The notes under the pieces are model-generated. The model did not search any database. It saw only the letters and a list, made by a program, of their open reading frames with translations, and had not been told where the DNA came from. A DNA stretch of 64,000 nucleotides from Rhizophagus irregularis (taxonomy: Eukaryota > Glomeromycota > Glomeromycetes > Glomerales > Glomeraceae): NCBI RefSeq assembly GCF_026210795.1, contig NC_089444.1, forward strand, positions 858,501 to 922,500, given 5' to 3'. The position numbers and the translations under genes are program-made. Below are positions 22,058 through 32,540 of this stretch, piece by piece (the first letter of the stretch is position 1; each line of letters opens with the position of its first letter).

Positions 22058-24123
22058 CACAGGCAATCTCGATAAATCGGATCAGTTGGTTCCAGTAAAA
22101 ATATCCGATATATCAAGACATCCGATATATCGAAAAAATCTCGCCAAACCGGATTTATATAAAAATATATGAAAAATCCGAAATACCAAGAAATCACGTG
22201 ATTTTTCGTTCAAAATTTTCAAAATTTTATTCAAAAATGAATATAATTTTATTATTATAAAAGAACTATCTGTCATACATTAAAATCAAAATATTCATTT
22301 AGTTTACTTTGCCTTTTTTCATTTATATTATCAAAAAAGATCCTTTTTTTCAATTTAATTAAATTTTTCATTTCTAAATTACCAATTTCTAAATCTTTTT
22401 GTTGAATATATTTAATTACATTTTCAATGCTATTTAACGCAACTATTGTAGAGATTTCATCTTGCTCCTCTTCCTCTTCAATTTCCCTTTCATTTGTTCC
22501 CTTTACAACGTCAACAATTTCTTGTAATGATAATTCCTCTTCAGCAGATGCTCTATTATCAATATTAATATAGTCATTCACAGCTAAAGGATCTACGAAT
22601 CCTAACTCATCAATTAATGATTGTAATTCATGTCCAATATTATCTTCTTCATAATCGGAATTGTCTGAACATTCAGAATCTTCCATATTATTATTGGGAA
22701 GGATTCCAGCTTTAGCCCAACTGTTAAGAATTGTTTTTTTAGATACTTTTTTCCAGGCATCAGCAATTAAATTGATTGAATCAAAAATATCAATTGGGGG
22801 TGGAATGGGGTCTCCCTCTTCATAAAAATCATAAGCTTGAATACGATTTTGACATAGCAATTTGCGATATTGTGCTTTTAAACTATAAATAATGCCTTGA
22901 TCTAATGGTTGAAGAAATGATGTTGTATTTGGTGGTAAAAAATGAACCTTAACATTTGAAAGACTATTGATGTTCTCAGATTCATGACATCTAGCATTAT
23001 CTATTAGTAAAATAATATGCCGATTTTCTCTAAGCATTTTGGAATTTAATCTTTCAAGATAATGTTTGAAAATACTTCTTTGCATCCAAGCTTTAGAGTT
23101 CCAATAATACCAAACAGGGAGAGATCTTTTTTCAATTCCCTTTAATGCACGTGGTGTTTCATATTTATGAATAAAAACTAAAGGCAATCTTTCATCACCA
23201 GAAGCATTACAAGTTGCCAAAATACTAACACGTTCTTTAGGACGTTTTTTACCAAGTACAGGATCATGTGCTATTGTTTTGGATGGTTCTAAACGCCAAA
23301 AAAGAGCAGTTTCATCACAGTTCCAGATATCTTTTAGTTCATATGCTTGAAGAATTTCTCGTAATTCAGCTCTCATTTGTGGAAGTTCATCAATAGGAGC
23401 ACTGCCAGCTTCTCCTTTTTTTTTATATGTATGCAAATTATTTCTCTGTTTAAAGTTGCTTAACCATCCTGCAGATGCTGAAAAGTTGGTGATATCAAGT
23501 AAGTTAGCACACTCTACTGCTTTTTGTTGGATAATAGGCCCATTTATAGTTAAATTTCTTGAAATTTGTTGATCAACCCAAATGCTCATTACTTCTTCTA
23601 GTTGTGGATAAACACTAGATTTTTCACGAAAATTATTTGCATTTGGTAAAGTGGTATCAATGGAAAGCCAATGTTCTGATCTTTTTAAAATATCGGAAAC
23701 TGTGCTAGTGGAAATTCCATATTGTGCTGCTAATTGAACACCACTAAGTTTTTGATCTCTGTTTTTCGCAGAGTTCTTTCTTTTGAGCTAATGTTAAAGA
23801 TTTCTTCTTTTTATTATTCGTATCTTTGTTTTCTCTCATGCTAAAGTATATTTTGAAAAAAAAACAGTGAGAAAAATTGTTTGCCTAATTAATAAATGAT
23901 TGACATAATTATTTCGGACTCCGAAAAAATTAATACGTCATATCAAGATTTTTTAACTATAGTTGATCTAGAATAAAATCCGATTTACGAAATATCAAGA
24001 TTTTACTAATAAAGTCCGATATATCAAGACTGTTTTAATATAGATGATTTGGTTCCAGAAGAAAAATCCGAAATAGTGCCAAATCCGGTTTATCGAGGAT
24101 CCGATTTATCGAGATTGCCTGTG
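22058..24123 (-). mobile_element. Pogo/Tigger-like DNA transposon nested in LINE ORF2
   Basis: 2,066 bp with perfect 26-bp inverted ends beginning CACAGGCAATCTCGATAAAT. A TA dinucleotide flanks both sides (22056-22057 and 24124-24125). Further GATATATCAAGA / ATCCGATTTATCGA repeats lie inside both ends. Removing the element and one TA restores the LINE reading frame (ERDN to NFSLAQ), which proves insertion after the LINE was in place. It contains one transposase gene on the minus strand. Confidence 0.95.
22273..23839 (-). pseudogene. Pogo/Tigger-like DDE transposase with one frameshift
   Basis: ATG 23839 starts MRENKDTNNKKKKSLTLAQK, a psq-type helix-turn-helix. After EKQR the frame breaks (stop SKT*), but the next frame reads DQKLSGVQLAAQYGISTSTV and joins the long open part. 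From 23589 comes a CENP-B-type DNA-binding segment (NFSASAGWLSNFKQR), then the DDE core: IWNCDETALFW (Asp 1), HIILLIDNARCHE (Asp 2), LPPNTTSFLQPLDQGII (Asp 3), with an acidic C terminus. The TGA stop is at 22273. The enzyme cuts and pastes the element at TA sites. The shift near 23770-23790 is either a lesion or a sequencing error; all three catalytic Asp are present. Confidence 0.88.
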
Positions 24124-24125
24124 TA
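24124..24125. repeat. TA target duplication of the pogo-like element
   Basis: The TA at 24124-24125 duplicates 22056-22057. One TA belongs to the original LINE codon AAT-AAT. Confidence 0.9.
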
Positions 24126-24561
24126 TTATCTCGTTCATTAGTTTCACATATATGTAAAAAGTCTATACAATGATGAGCCATCATTTCGATAATTTCTGTT
24201 CATTTCTTTTTTGAGCCTCCTTGAATATTATGGCTAGCAAATGTAAATTGTTTGATATCGTGTATCCAATCAAAACAATCGGGAACGCCTGAATTATGTG
24301 AAGAATCATCTATATTATCTAAATTTTGATTAAAATGTGTATCATTGTTGTTAATAAATGAATCTTTTTTTGTGATTTTTTCTTGGTTTTTAATATTTTT
24401 TTGTGGTTTTTATTGGTTTTTTTGTTTATTATTAAAAGAAGAAGATATGTTCGAAGTTATATTTCGAACTTTCGTAACCAATTTGTTAAATTTGTTGTCC
24501 ATCATTAGTCCACCCTGATAGTTTGAGAGATATTACTCGTTATATGGTAGATTATAATCTA

Positions 24562-26845
24562 CTATTGTTGCCTGTGGCCTAAGCCTAGCATATTACCAAA
24601 TTTATTACTAATGGAAGAAGTGATAGTGGGATAACCTCCTGTGGGTCTTGAGGGCGTATAGTCCGTATCCAGGAATACGTTATGAGTTTCAACTGTGCTA
24701 GATGATTCGTATCCGCTCTGTGAATCATTATATTCTTCTTGCAGGTGTTCTTCAGTGACGAATTCATCATGAGGAGGATAACTGTAGTTGTTTGATCCAT
24801 ACGCTTGGTTGTTATCGTTAAATTGTGAGAAGAATCCATTTTGTTCCAGGTTTTCTAGGAAGGTTACTATTTTTGGCACACCACTAATTGTAGCGGCTTG
24901 TTTAGCCATATTTTCATTGATCGTTGTTAAATGTTGATTGAGTTTTTCCATATTGTTCGCATGTCGCGTTTCTTGTTCCTTCAAGAAAATAATGTCTTTT
25001 TTATGCTGTTTATCTGTGATTTTTAATCCCATTATTTCTGAGCTGAGATCTTTAATAATTGTTTCTAAATGAACGATTCTATTAAGCAGTTCATCGTTGT
25101 TAGAGTTGTCTGATGCCCTTTGTTTACCTTTGATTGTGGGTTTGTTGGCATTAGCGTTATTTGGATTAACATCCCAGTTATTCATATCATTATCTGGAAT
25201 AAACGTGGAACGAGATGCGGGACCACGATTATGGCGTTTATCACGAGGAGTAAAAGTAGAATTATTAGGTGCTTTAGTTTGGTAACCCTGGTTGGGTGGT
25301 GGTCTTGTGTTATGACGACCATGTGGATTAGGACGGTTGCGTTGTGAAAACATTAATGGTTTGATTTGATCATAAGATAATTTAACATTATCGTTAAGAG
25401 TATAGGAGTTTTGTCTTTTCAAGAATTTTTTCCTATATTTTCTTTCTTTATTATGTGGGATAATTGTGTAATCTGTTTCACTACAATCATAGACGTTGTG
25501 ATTTTCCTTGCCACAGTAGCCACATGTGTCATTTAGGTTAAATTTCTGGGCAGGGTAAATATGTAATTGGAATCCTTGAAAATTTGTGTCGAATTTAGAA
25601 TATTGTACGTGATTATCATCATCAATATTACAATATATATTAGCTACTTTGTGTAGTGATACTGGTTTAGTAGGGAGAAATTCAATGGATCGTGCGTTTA
25701 GATGGTCTGTTAAAGGAATTAAATTCAACACGTTAGCATTGAGGGGATCCCTGTAACTACATACGTAGGGGTTGTTCTATTTTTAAAATTATGTTGTTGT
25801 TCGTCTATAGGTACAATTCTAATGAGAAAGTTTTCTATTAAAATGCCCCATTTGTGTTGTGATAATAAGTATTCTACTGCATTTGGTTTATTGAATGTAA
25901 GCGTAACTTTTTTATATGTAGGCGATCTAAGATTGTATTTGATTCTAGATGGTAAATTGCGGTTGGTAATGCGTCTATTGGGATAAATTCTTTATAACTG
26001 TCAATGGCGCTGCTGGTAAAGTTAGCTATATGTTTGATTAAAAGATTTATATCATAGTTGATTGGCACGTTTAAAAGATTGACTGAGCGTGCTCTTAAAT
26101 TGTTAATATCGTGATTAATCAGGTTGTCTATAGCATCGCGGGAATAAATTTTTGGCGCAGTATTGTTCAACAATGGTACAGGTTTATCTTTAATTTTGTT
26201 GAACGTTTCTTCTGTACCAATAAGAATAGTGTAAAATTCAATTGTGGCTTTTTTGTTGATTTTGTATTCGATTACGTCCTTTTCCATTAAAAATGCATTT
26301 TTTAGGTCATTGAGAATTTCGTTGTTTGATTTTTCTTTATCAAATTGGTCTCTCATGAAAAATAATATATATTGACTGTCTGAACGTGAGTTATATTCCT
26401 TAAAAATTTCTAAGTTATGTGAGTTTACATCATTGTTTGTATCAGATGTAATTTGTGTATCTGCAGATCCTTGTGTAATTCCTTTATCTGAATTGTTTTC
26501 TGGTAGATCTGTGTCCATTGCATCTTGGCTATTAGTGATTGGTGTTTGCGAAACGTTTGTAGATGCGTCACGTGATGAGACGTTAGGTTCAGAAGAAATT
26601 GGGTGTTCCATTTCGTTTTTATCGTCTATGATCATATTATTATCATTGTTATTTGGAGACGATAGTGAAGAAGAGGCTTCAGCTTTTTTTAATTTTTTCG
26701 TTGCTTGAGACAACGACGAAGCTTTTTCTTTAGCTTTATAAGTTTCTGCGACCATTTCTTTGTCTGATAGATTATTAGTATAGTTCTCAAATTGTGTTTT
26801 CTGGCTTGATCGTTTATTACTTTTGGAGCGAGTATTTTCTGCCAT
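24562..26845 (-). pseudogene. LINE ORF1 protein (nucleic-acid chaperone), one frameshift
   Basis: Two open segments, 26845-25874 and about 25965-24562, join into one protein if a one-base shift near 25960-25968 (after DALPT) is allowed. Order: basic N terminus MAENTRSKSNKRSSQ, a low-complexity Ser/Asn/Asp region, an RRM-like middle part (SQYILFFMRDQF; VPINYDINLL), a zinc knuckle C-x2-C-x4-H-x4-C (CGYCGKENHNVYDC), a basic Arg/Pro/Asn-rich region and a Gln/Asn-rich tail with a coiled-coil-like stretch. ORF1 proteins of this class bind LINE RNA in the retrotransposition particle. The TAG stop lies 56 bases before the ORF2 start. Confidence 0.8.
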
Positions 26846-26989
26846 GTTGTTATATGCTTTTCACGTCGGAGAGTTCAAAAATTTAATAAAATTTATGTGT
26901 TTATCTATTGAAAAAATATTTTTCTATGTAAAGTTCGTTAGCTGTATTTTGGTCAAGAGATCGACGTGAAAAGGTTTTGAAATACCCTC

Positions 26990-27004
26990 ACCATTAATAT
27001 ATAC
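26990..27004. repeat. LINE target-site duplication, 5' side
   Basis: ACCATTAATATATAC, identical to 16180-16194. On the minus strand the LINE starts directly after it with TGAGGGTATTTC. Confidence 0.9.
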
Positions 27005-27325
27005 GTAAAATAAACCCCTATGGCCCTATTTATATATTACGTGCATGTGATATAATCCGCAGTTTGATGACTTTGATCAACTAACTTTTTTTAAACTTTT
27101 TTTTTTCTTTTTAAACTTTCTTTCTTTTAAACTTTTTTTTTACTTTTTTTTCATTCTTCCCTTTTCCTTTGTTCACCCTTTCACTTCCCTTCGTATTCTT
27201 CTTTTGTCTCTCCCTTGTTCTTTCCTTTTCCTTTCCTCCCTCTTCCCTTTACTATTCTCTTTTCTTTCTCTTTTCCTGCTTCTCTCACATTTTTTGTTGA
27301 AAAAATCTTAAGCGTTTCCCTCCTT
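27005..27325 (+). promoter_or_regulatory. Promoter-like region and pyrimidine-rich leader before the micro-exon array
   Basis: CCCTATTTATATATTACG, then TTTGATGACTTTGATC at about 27064 (also at 12084), then T/C-rich leader sequence with TTAAACTTTTTT repeats and a long CTTTCC-type tract. This resembles a TATA-containing pol II promoter with a pyrimidine-rich 5' leader. No coding start was recognised. Confidence 0.35.
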
Positions 27326-28560
27326 AGGTGCAAATTTCTGGTAAGTTTGTCTTTTTTTTTTAATTGTTTCATTTTAACGAATGATTTCTAATAGTTGTTT
27401 TTCTTAATTTTTTTTTCTTATCTATTTTAATGAAACGTTTTCTAATATTTCAGTTTTTTTTTTAGGTGGTTCTTTCTGTCTCTTTGGACGTGAAATTTCG
27501 GTAAGCTAGTTAAATTTTTTTTCCTTAATTGTTTTTGTTTTAATGAACATTTTCTAACAGTCCATTTACTTTCTTCATCTAGGCGTTTCTCTAAGGTCTC
27601 TTTGGAAATGGGATTTCAGCATGGTAATTCTTAGTTTTTTTTTGATTATTTTACTTTAACGAACTTTATTAATAATTCATTTTTCTCAGTTTTCTCTTCT
27701 TTTAGGGTTTGCCGATTCTCCCTGGAAATGGAAGCAAGTGTCATTTCTTCTGGTCTTTCTTATATCTTTTGTCTTTACTATTAACTTTCTCCTTTCTTTT
27801 TTTTGTAGGTGTATGCTTCGATTTCTTTTTACTTTTAGGTTTTGGTGGCTCTTTTGTGTTTCTTTTTTAGGTTTTGTCAATTTCTGGGTGGGTGTATTCT
27901 ATTCTTATTTTATCTTTTTGTCTTAATTACTAATAGTTTCCTTCTATGTCTTTGATACTAATTTTTCTTTTTCTAGATTTTGGCTTCATTTCGCCCTTCA
28001 GACACGTGAGATTCGGTGAGAAATCAGAAGTATCTATACTGTTGTTATATATTTCAACGAAATATATACTAATGTTTCAATTTTTTTTTTTTTTGATGAC
28101 TGAGTCTTTGGACACGTAACAATTCGGTAGGGTAGAGATTTTTTTGAATTATTCTTGGATAAAACATTTATTTAACAAAACATTTCCTAATGCTTCAATT
28201 TTTCTTCTTTTAGGCGATTCTTCAGCTCTTTAGATGCGGGACTTTGGTGAAGTATTATTTTTTTTTTAAATTTCTTTATTCCATCTTTTAAAAATGGTTA
28301 CTTATTTCTTTTTCTTTTTTAGACAGCTTTTTGGTCTCCTGGATGTGACATTTCGTAAGTTTTCAAAATTTTCCTTTAATTTAACAAACAGATATTAATA
28401 GTTCTTTTTTTATAGATATTTCTTTGAGTCTCTTTAGATGCGTAAGATTTTGTTATAGTAAGTTTTTTTTTCGTCTTAGTTTATTTATTATAATGAAACA
28501 TATATTGAAGTTTTAAATTTTTTTTTTAGACGTGTCTGGGCACATGGAAAAGGAAATCAG
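27326..28560 (+). repeat. Tandem array of about 11 intron/micro-exon-like units
   Basis: Units recur every 95-170 bp. Each has a pyrimidine tract ending in AG, a 13-41-base core (consensus like GTCTCTTTGGAxxTG.GATTTCG), a GTAAG/GTGAG/GTAATT-type donor, then T-rich DNA with a CTAAT/CTAAC branch-point-like motif shortly before the next AG. Cores start at about 27328, 27466, 27583, 27706, 27809, 27977, 28095, 28214, 28323, 28416 and 28530. One unit (28095) lacks AG. Cores contain stops in all frames when joined, so a protein is unlikely. It may be a spliced non-coding transcript or a tandem duplication of one intron-exon unit. Confidence 0.6.
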
Positions 28561-29412
28561 GAATATATTTTTTTTGAATTTAATTCTTTTAGCAAGATTT
28601 TGATGAAATGATTTTTTTTTGGCAAAACGTTTTATTAATGTTTTGCTTTTTTTCTTTTTTTTAAATACCAATGAGAGGAAATGTATTTTATAATTAAAGT
28701 TACAATACAAATTAAATTTACAATTTATTTTATAATTAAATTTTACAATATATTTTACAATAATTTGCTATAATTTATATTAAATATACATGAATAAATT
28801 AATATTACAATTGATGTTACACTAACTATTGCACTATGTCCCTACAAGACCAATAATGAGTATCTTAAAATTTTTTAAATGTATTGTAAAATTAAAAATT
28901 ACAGTACATTATATACAAACCATGTTAAGTTGTTAGCAAAGTAATAGTGGAATAGGATTATCATAGGATGATGAAGTAGGTGTTGTGTTTAGTTTTGCTG
29001 CCAAATTTCAGTTGTTATTCTAATGGGCCACTTATGTATCCCAATATAATTCCACATTGAGATTAGACTCTTTCAGGATTTGCTACTAATGTAAATCTGT
29101 AGTTTGGGCAGGTTATTGTACCCTGCCTTTATTTTGTTATAATCATTTGTAGTTGAGTGTCATATATAGTTTAAATAATCCTAGTTGATGTTACATATTT
29201 TCTAACAAGAAATAATTAGAATTAGTTTTTATATTTTAGTGTGAATGCTTTTATTGATGTGATGCTGTTGCATCAAAATTGTGATTGATTACATCGTAAT
29301 TTTTTGTAATACTGATAAAAGATTAAAAAAAAAAGAAATAATAATACTGCATATCAAAGCAAAATAATATTGAAATAATATTAAAATAACATATTTAAGT
29401 TAAACTTAACAA
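28561..29412. other. Non-coding AT-rich DNA
   Basis: Repeated TTTACAATTTATTTTATAATT motifs at 28690-28760 and short direct repeats of ATTACA. No gene was recognised. Confidence 0.4.
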
Positions 29413-29414
29413 TA

Positions 29415-29838
29415 CAGAGGCCTACAGTAATTTACCAGATTTTTTTAAAATACTTGATCTTAAAATTGCAAAATTGCATAAAAAGTCTAAGTTTCCAACA
29501 AATTTCATTCAAAATTTAGCTAAATATCATAATTTTTAAATATCAAAATAAATAGTTAAATAGTTTTAAAATATAAAAAAAATTATGGATGTTAAGCATA
29601 ACAACTTTTTATAATCAGATTACATATTAATTATATTTAAATAACTTTTGGAATTTCAATATAAATTATATCTTTAATTATATTTTTAAAAGCTACAATT
29701 GATTAGTTTTAAATAAAAAAAAAAATTGATTACAATATATTAAATTTTGACAAACTTTTATATATCTTAAAAAATGCTAAGTTTACTATAAATTACTAAG
29801 TAATTTTAAAAAATCTGGTAAATTATTGTAGGCATCTG
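29415..29838. mobile_element. 424-bp MITE with TA duplication and 40-bp inverted ends
   Basis: TA at 29413-29414 and 29839-29840. The left end starts CAGAGGCCTACAGTAATTTA; the inverted right end starts CAGATGCCTACAATAATTTA, and similarity extends about 40 bp. No coding capacity. TA target and CAG-type ends fit a Tc1/mariner-type non-autonomous element. Confidence 0.8.
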
Positions 29839-29984
29839 TATCATTTTGATGTTATTAACTTATTATAATATCATTCAATATAGTTTCAATGTCGTTTTGA
29901 TGTTATTTCAATATTGTTTTGATGTCATTCAATGTTGTTGTAATATTATATCAAATGATTTTGAAATAACATTGTTTATAGATT

Positions 29985-31060
29985 TCAAGTATCTGTAAAG
30001 AATCCAATATATTTTTGATTTGCAATTATCTTTGAGAAAACTATCAATTAGCTTGCCAAATCATTTCTGAAAAATTTCTTCAACAAAACAATTCTGGCAA
30101 TTATAAAATGATATTAGAAAACTTTGATAATGATTATCATTTAATAGCTTCCTGAGATTCTTATGAATATTTTGGGTGATATAATAAGTATAATGAACAG
30201 GATATATTAATGGAAAAACTTGTCAAACAGCAGCATCTACAGCTTGATCAGCATCTGTAATAATAATTATTGGTTATATACTGGCTGATTCTATTATCTG
30301 TTTGAACATCCATATATGTGATTCAAGACTTTATCAAGTAGAAGAGCTTAGGCAAGTAAAATACTTTAATGATTATCAAATCTAAAAAACAATAATAATG
30401 CCATGCCATGATGGTTGGTTTTATGAGTTACATTATTAAAGATACAATCAGAATAATGAATCTGATTTCCTATTTGAATTGGTAACATCCAGAATAAATA
30501 AATCAAAGTATTATTTTCATCCCAACTATGAACTACAATCCATTGAGGATCCATCTCTTTTTATTGGTCAGACCAGTTTGGTATTTGGGCTGCATTGTTT
30601 GATAAAGATTTACTACTTGGACAAAATTTTTTAATTGCAGAATATAGATCATTTAAATAGATGAGTTGCCACACCAAATGTACTGTACGGTGAATGGTTA
30701 TAATCTAATATCATAAATCATTTCAGGTGTAAATCTTTTTGCATCTTCAGTCATTGATTTATTAAAGGATGGTTATGACTTGTTTATAAATACAAAGCCT
30801 TGTGGATTTTTATTCTTTAATAAAATGCATTAACAAAAAAAGGACAATTTAATTTTTTGGTAGAAGTATCTCTGGTGGAGGATGAATTATGAATTCAAAT
30901 ATGATCACAAATAAATGACCATTAATGAAAAATACTAATCTAAAACCTTGACTCTATGTCCATTCACTCAAAGATTGTTTACATCCTTCTATAATGTAAA
31001 GGTCTTTAATAAATATAAAGATACAGTATCATGTTCATTAAATAAAATTATTTGGCCACC
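29985..31060 (-). pseudogene. FAR1-like/MULE transposase relic
   Basis: Translated minus-strand fragments appear in family order but in shifting frames with many stops. They are: an N-terminal FAR1-type segment (EWT.SQGFRL; then SSSTRDTSTKKLNCPFFVNAF, split here as RDTSTKKLN and CPFFVNAF), SHNHPLIN, then the transposase core SWDENNTLIYLFWMLPI, HYSDCIFNNVTHKTNHHGM, HIWMFKQIIESAS, ITDADQAVDAAV (second catalytic Asp region) and YYITQNIHKNLRK. The core around 30366-30554 is the best-preserved part. Mutator-like transposases with FAR1 DNA-binding domains are abundant in Rhizophagus-type genomes. This copy is dead. Confidence 0.75.
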
Positions 31061-31062
31061 AC

Positions 31063-31160
31063 AAATAACTAAAAAAAAGAAGAGTTAGATACTTATAAAC
31101 ACTAAACAAACTAACCCTACAAATAACTAAAAAAAAGAAGAGTTAGACTTATAAACTATA
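31063..31160. repeat. Tandem duplication of about 55-60 bp
   Basis: CAAATAACTAAAAAAAAGAA through GAGTTAGA..TTATAAAC..AAACTAACCCT occurs twice in a row (31065-31120 and 31121-31180). Confidence 0.75.
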
Positions 31161-31265
31161 AATAAACTAACCCTAAACCAAACCCTAAACTCAAACCCTA
31201 ATTCCTAATTCTTAACCTAACCATAATCTTAACCCTAACATGATACCAACACCAATACTAACCCT
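31110..31265 (-). repeat. Degenerate TTAGGG-like (telomere-type) tract
   Basis: On the minus strand this reads as a run of variants such as TTAGGGTT, TTTAGGGTTTGG, AATTAGGGTTTGAG and TTAGGTTAAG. It lies directly 5' of the FAR1/MULE relic in the same orientation. A similar tract precedes the FAR1-like fragment at 62390. Confidence 0.6.
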
Positions 31266-31598
31266 TATTATCAACATACCATTATTAGAACTTTTGTATC
31301 CACTTTCTTCATCCACATATTTACCAATAGAAATAACAAAAGAGTAAAAAGAAAGTTTTTAAGAGTAAAATGTTTAATAAATAAGAATAAATTAGTCACT
31401 ATTAATGAAAGTTTAAAATTGTTGGTAAACTAAAAAAGAGAGGTGAGAAAAAAATAATGATAATCTTTTTTCGTAATCTAAATATAGTTTAGAAAAAGCA
31501 ATTTACGAGTTTAAATCAATAAATAATATGATGAATCGATAAATCACATGATCTGTATAGACTAGCGATATGTCGCTATAGCGATAAACGACAATTTT
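31266..31598. other. Intergenic stretch downstream of kinase array 2
   Basis: AT-rich DNA holding the 3' flank of the kinase gene that ends at 31599. A short run of GCGATATGTCGCTATAGCGA (self-complementary parts) lies at about 31565-31585. Confidence 0.35.
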
Positions 31599-32540
31599 CT
31601 ATACTACAATCTTACAATCTAAACATTCAGTATCTTCATATTTTGGGAGATTTTTTGTAAAAGAATTAAGTAATCGAGATGTATAAACAGCCTTTGGATG
31701 AGTAGTATGTGATCGACTATTTTTATTAGATAAAAGATTATCTTTTCTGTATTCTTCTGCTTTTTTAAATTGCTTTTCAATTTCATCATGATCGTCTGTA
31801 CCTAAAATTTCTCCTTTATATGACTTATTAAATTGCTCCTTGGAAATTCCTTTTTCTGTATCAAAAATTTCTCCTCTGTATGACTTACGAAACATTAAAA
31901 TCTGTTCATACGTTTCATCAGATTTTTTTCTATTTTTTGGATTTGGATCCCAACATATTTTCATTAAATCAATGTAACATTTTGGTGCTTCTAACTCATC
32001 GATTTTAGGTCTACTTCCTTGACATATATCTAGTGCTAATAGCTCATCATGAGCACAATCAGCAAAAGGTTGTCTTCCAGTTGCTGCAAAATACATAATC
32101 ATACCAAAACTATATATATCTGCTGCTTGAGTATAAGGCCTTCCTCTTAATACTTCAGGAGCTACATAAGGCATTACTCCATAAATGCATGATTTGTCTA
32201 TTTTGCCAACTTCACCACATAATCCCATGTCAGAAATATATATTATGCTATTACTAAAAATATTTATATTTTTTGTAAAAAATAATATATTTCCTGTATG
32301 AAGATCACGATGAACTATATGTTTTTGATGAATCATTTTAAGACCATTACTAATATTAAGTAATGTATTTATTTTAAATAACCAGGAAAATTTTTCGCCA
32401 TTTTTATTTACCCAACTATTAAAATTTCCACCTTCCGCATATTCAAGAACAATAATATATTCTTTTGTAACTGGATCTTGAGATAAACCATAGATTCTAA
32501 GGATATTATTACTATGCCTATCTATTGAATATTCTTTGAT
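31599..32540 (-). CDS. Array 2 terminal exon: kinase hinge, C-lobe and tail
   Basis: Starts IKEYSIDRHSNN, then LRIYGLSQDPVTKEY, hinge LEYAEGGNFNSW, catalytic loop VHRDLHTGNILF, SDMGLCGE (DMG motif), PYVAPEVLRG, DIYSFGMIMYFAATG and ICWDPNP. The tail after the kinase domain repeats the phrase YRGEIFD / YKGEILG (a small internal duplication) and has EEYRKDN, THPKAVYTSRLLN and ECLDC as in array 1. Catalytic-loop Asp and Asn are present. TAG stop. Confidence 0.9.
   Translation of the reverse strand: MKEYSIDRHSNNILRIYGLSQDPVTKEYIIVLEYAEGGNFNSWVNKNGEKFSWLFKINTLLNISNGLKMIHQKHIVHRDLHTGNILFFTKNINIFSNSIIYISDMGLCGEVGKIDKSCIYGVMPYVAPEVLRGRPYTQAADIYSFGMIMYFAATGRQPFADCAHDELLALDICQGSRPKIDELEAPKCYIDLMKICWDPNPKNRKKSDETYEQILMFRKSYRGEIFDTEKGISKEQFNKSYKGEILGTDDHDEIEKQFKKAEEYRKDNLLSNKNSRSHTTHPKAVYTSRLLNSFTKNLPKYEDTECLDCKIVV

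Larger units (their letters stand above)
20614..24505 (-). pseudogene. LINE ORF2, N-terminal APE-type endonuclease region, split by transposon
   Basis: Starts at 24505 (MMDNKFNKLVTKV). Segment 24505-24126 reaches FTFASHNIQGG and CETNERDN, then the pogo-like element intervenes, and the frame resumes exactly at 22055 with NFSLAQSKAHIRYVSPSP. Endonuclease motifs follow: LLLGDFNIRDL (Asp/Asn of the active site), SVIDYIFGS and NDYNSDHNLL (S-D-H). In-frame stops are a TAA after KNQ, a TGA after GGSKKK and a TGA at 20614-20616; both TGAs sit where Trp would be plausible. The endonuclease nicks target DNA to prime reverse transcription. Confidence 0.82.
16195..26989 (-). mobile_element. Full-length Tad-like LINE (APE-RT-RNase H), nested insertion
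   Basis: A perfect 15-bp duplication (16180-16194 = 26990-27004) brackets 10,795 bp. Without the 2,068-bp nested insertion and its TA copy, the LINE is about 8.7 kb. On the minus strand it has a 5' UTR (26989-26846), ORF1 with a CCHC knuckle, a 56-base spacer, ORF2 (endonuclease, reverse transcriptase, RNase H, C-terminal Cys/His knuckle), a 3' UTR of about 260 bp and a terminal CATAAAATAAATAAA tail. That layout is typical of fungal Tad-type LINEs. The intact 5' end and exact duplication show that the copy inserted full length. ORFs now carry frameshifts and several in-frame stops, so it is inactive as written. Confidence 0.92.

Noticed and set aside
25097-25347. Two overlapping plus-strand open frames
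   Set aside because: Antisense to LINE ORF1, downstream of the zinc knuckle.
27181-27372. Lys/Glu-rich minus-strand open frame
   Set aside because: Product of the C/T-rich leader read backwards; low-complexity composition only.
27686-27926. Overlapping open frames on both strands in the micro-exon array
   Set aside because: Both are T- or K-rich composition artefacts crossing predicted splice signals.
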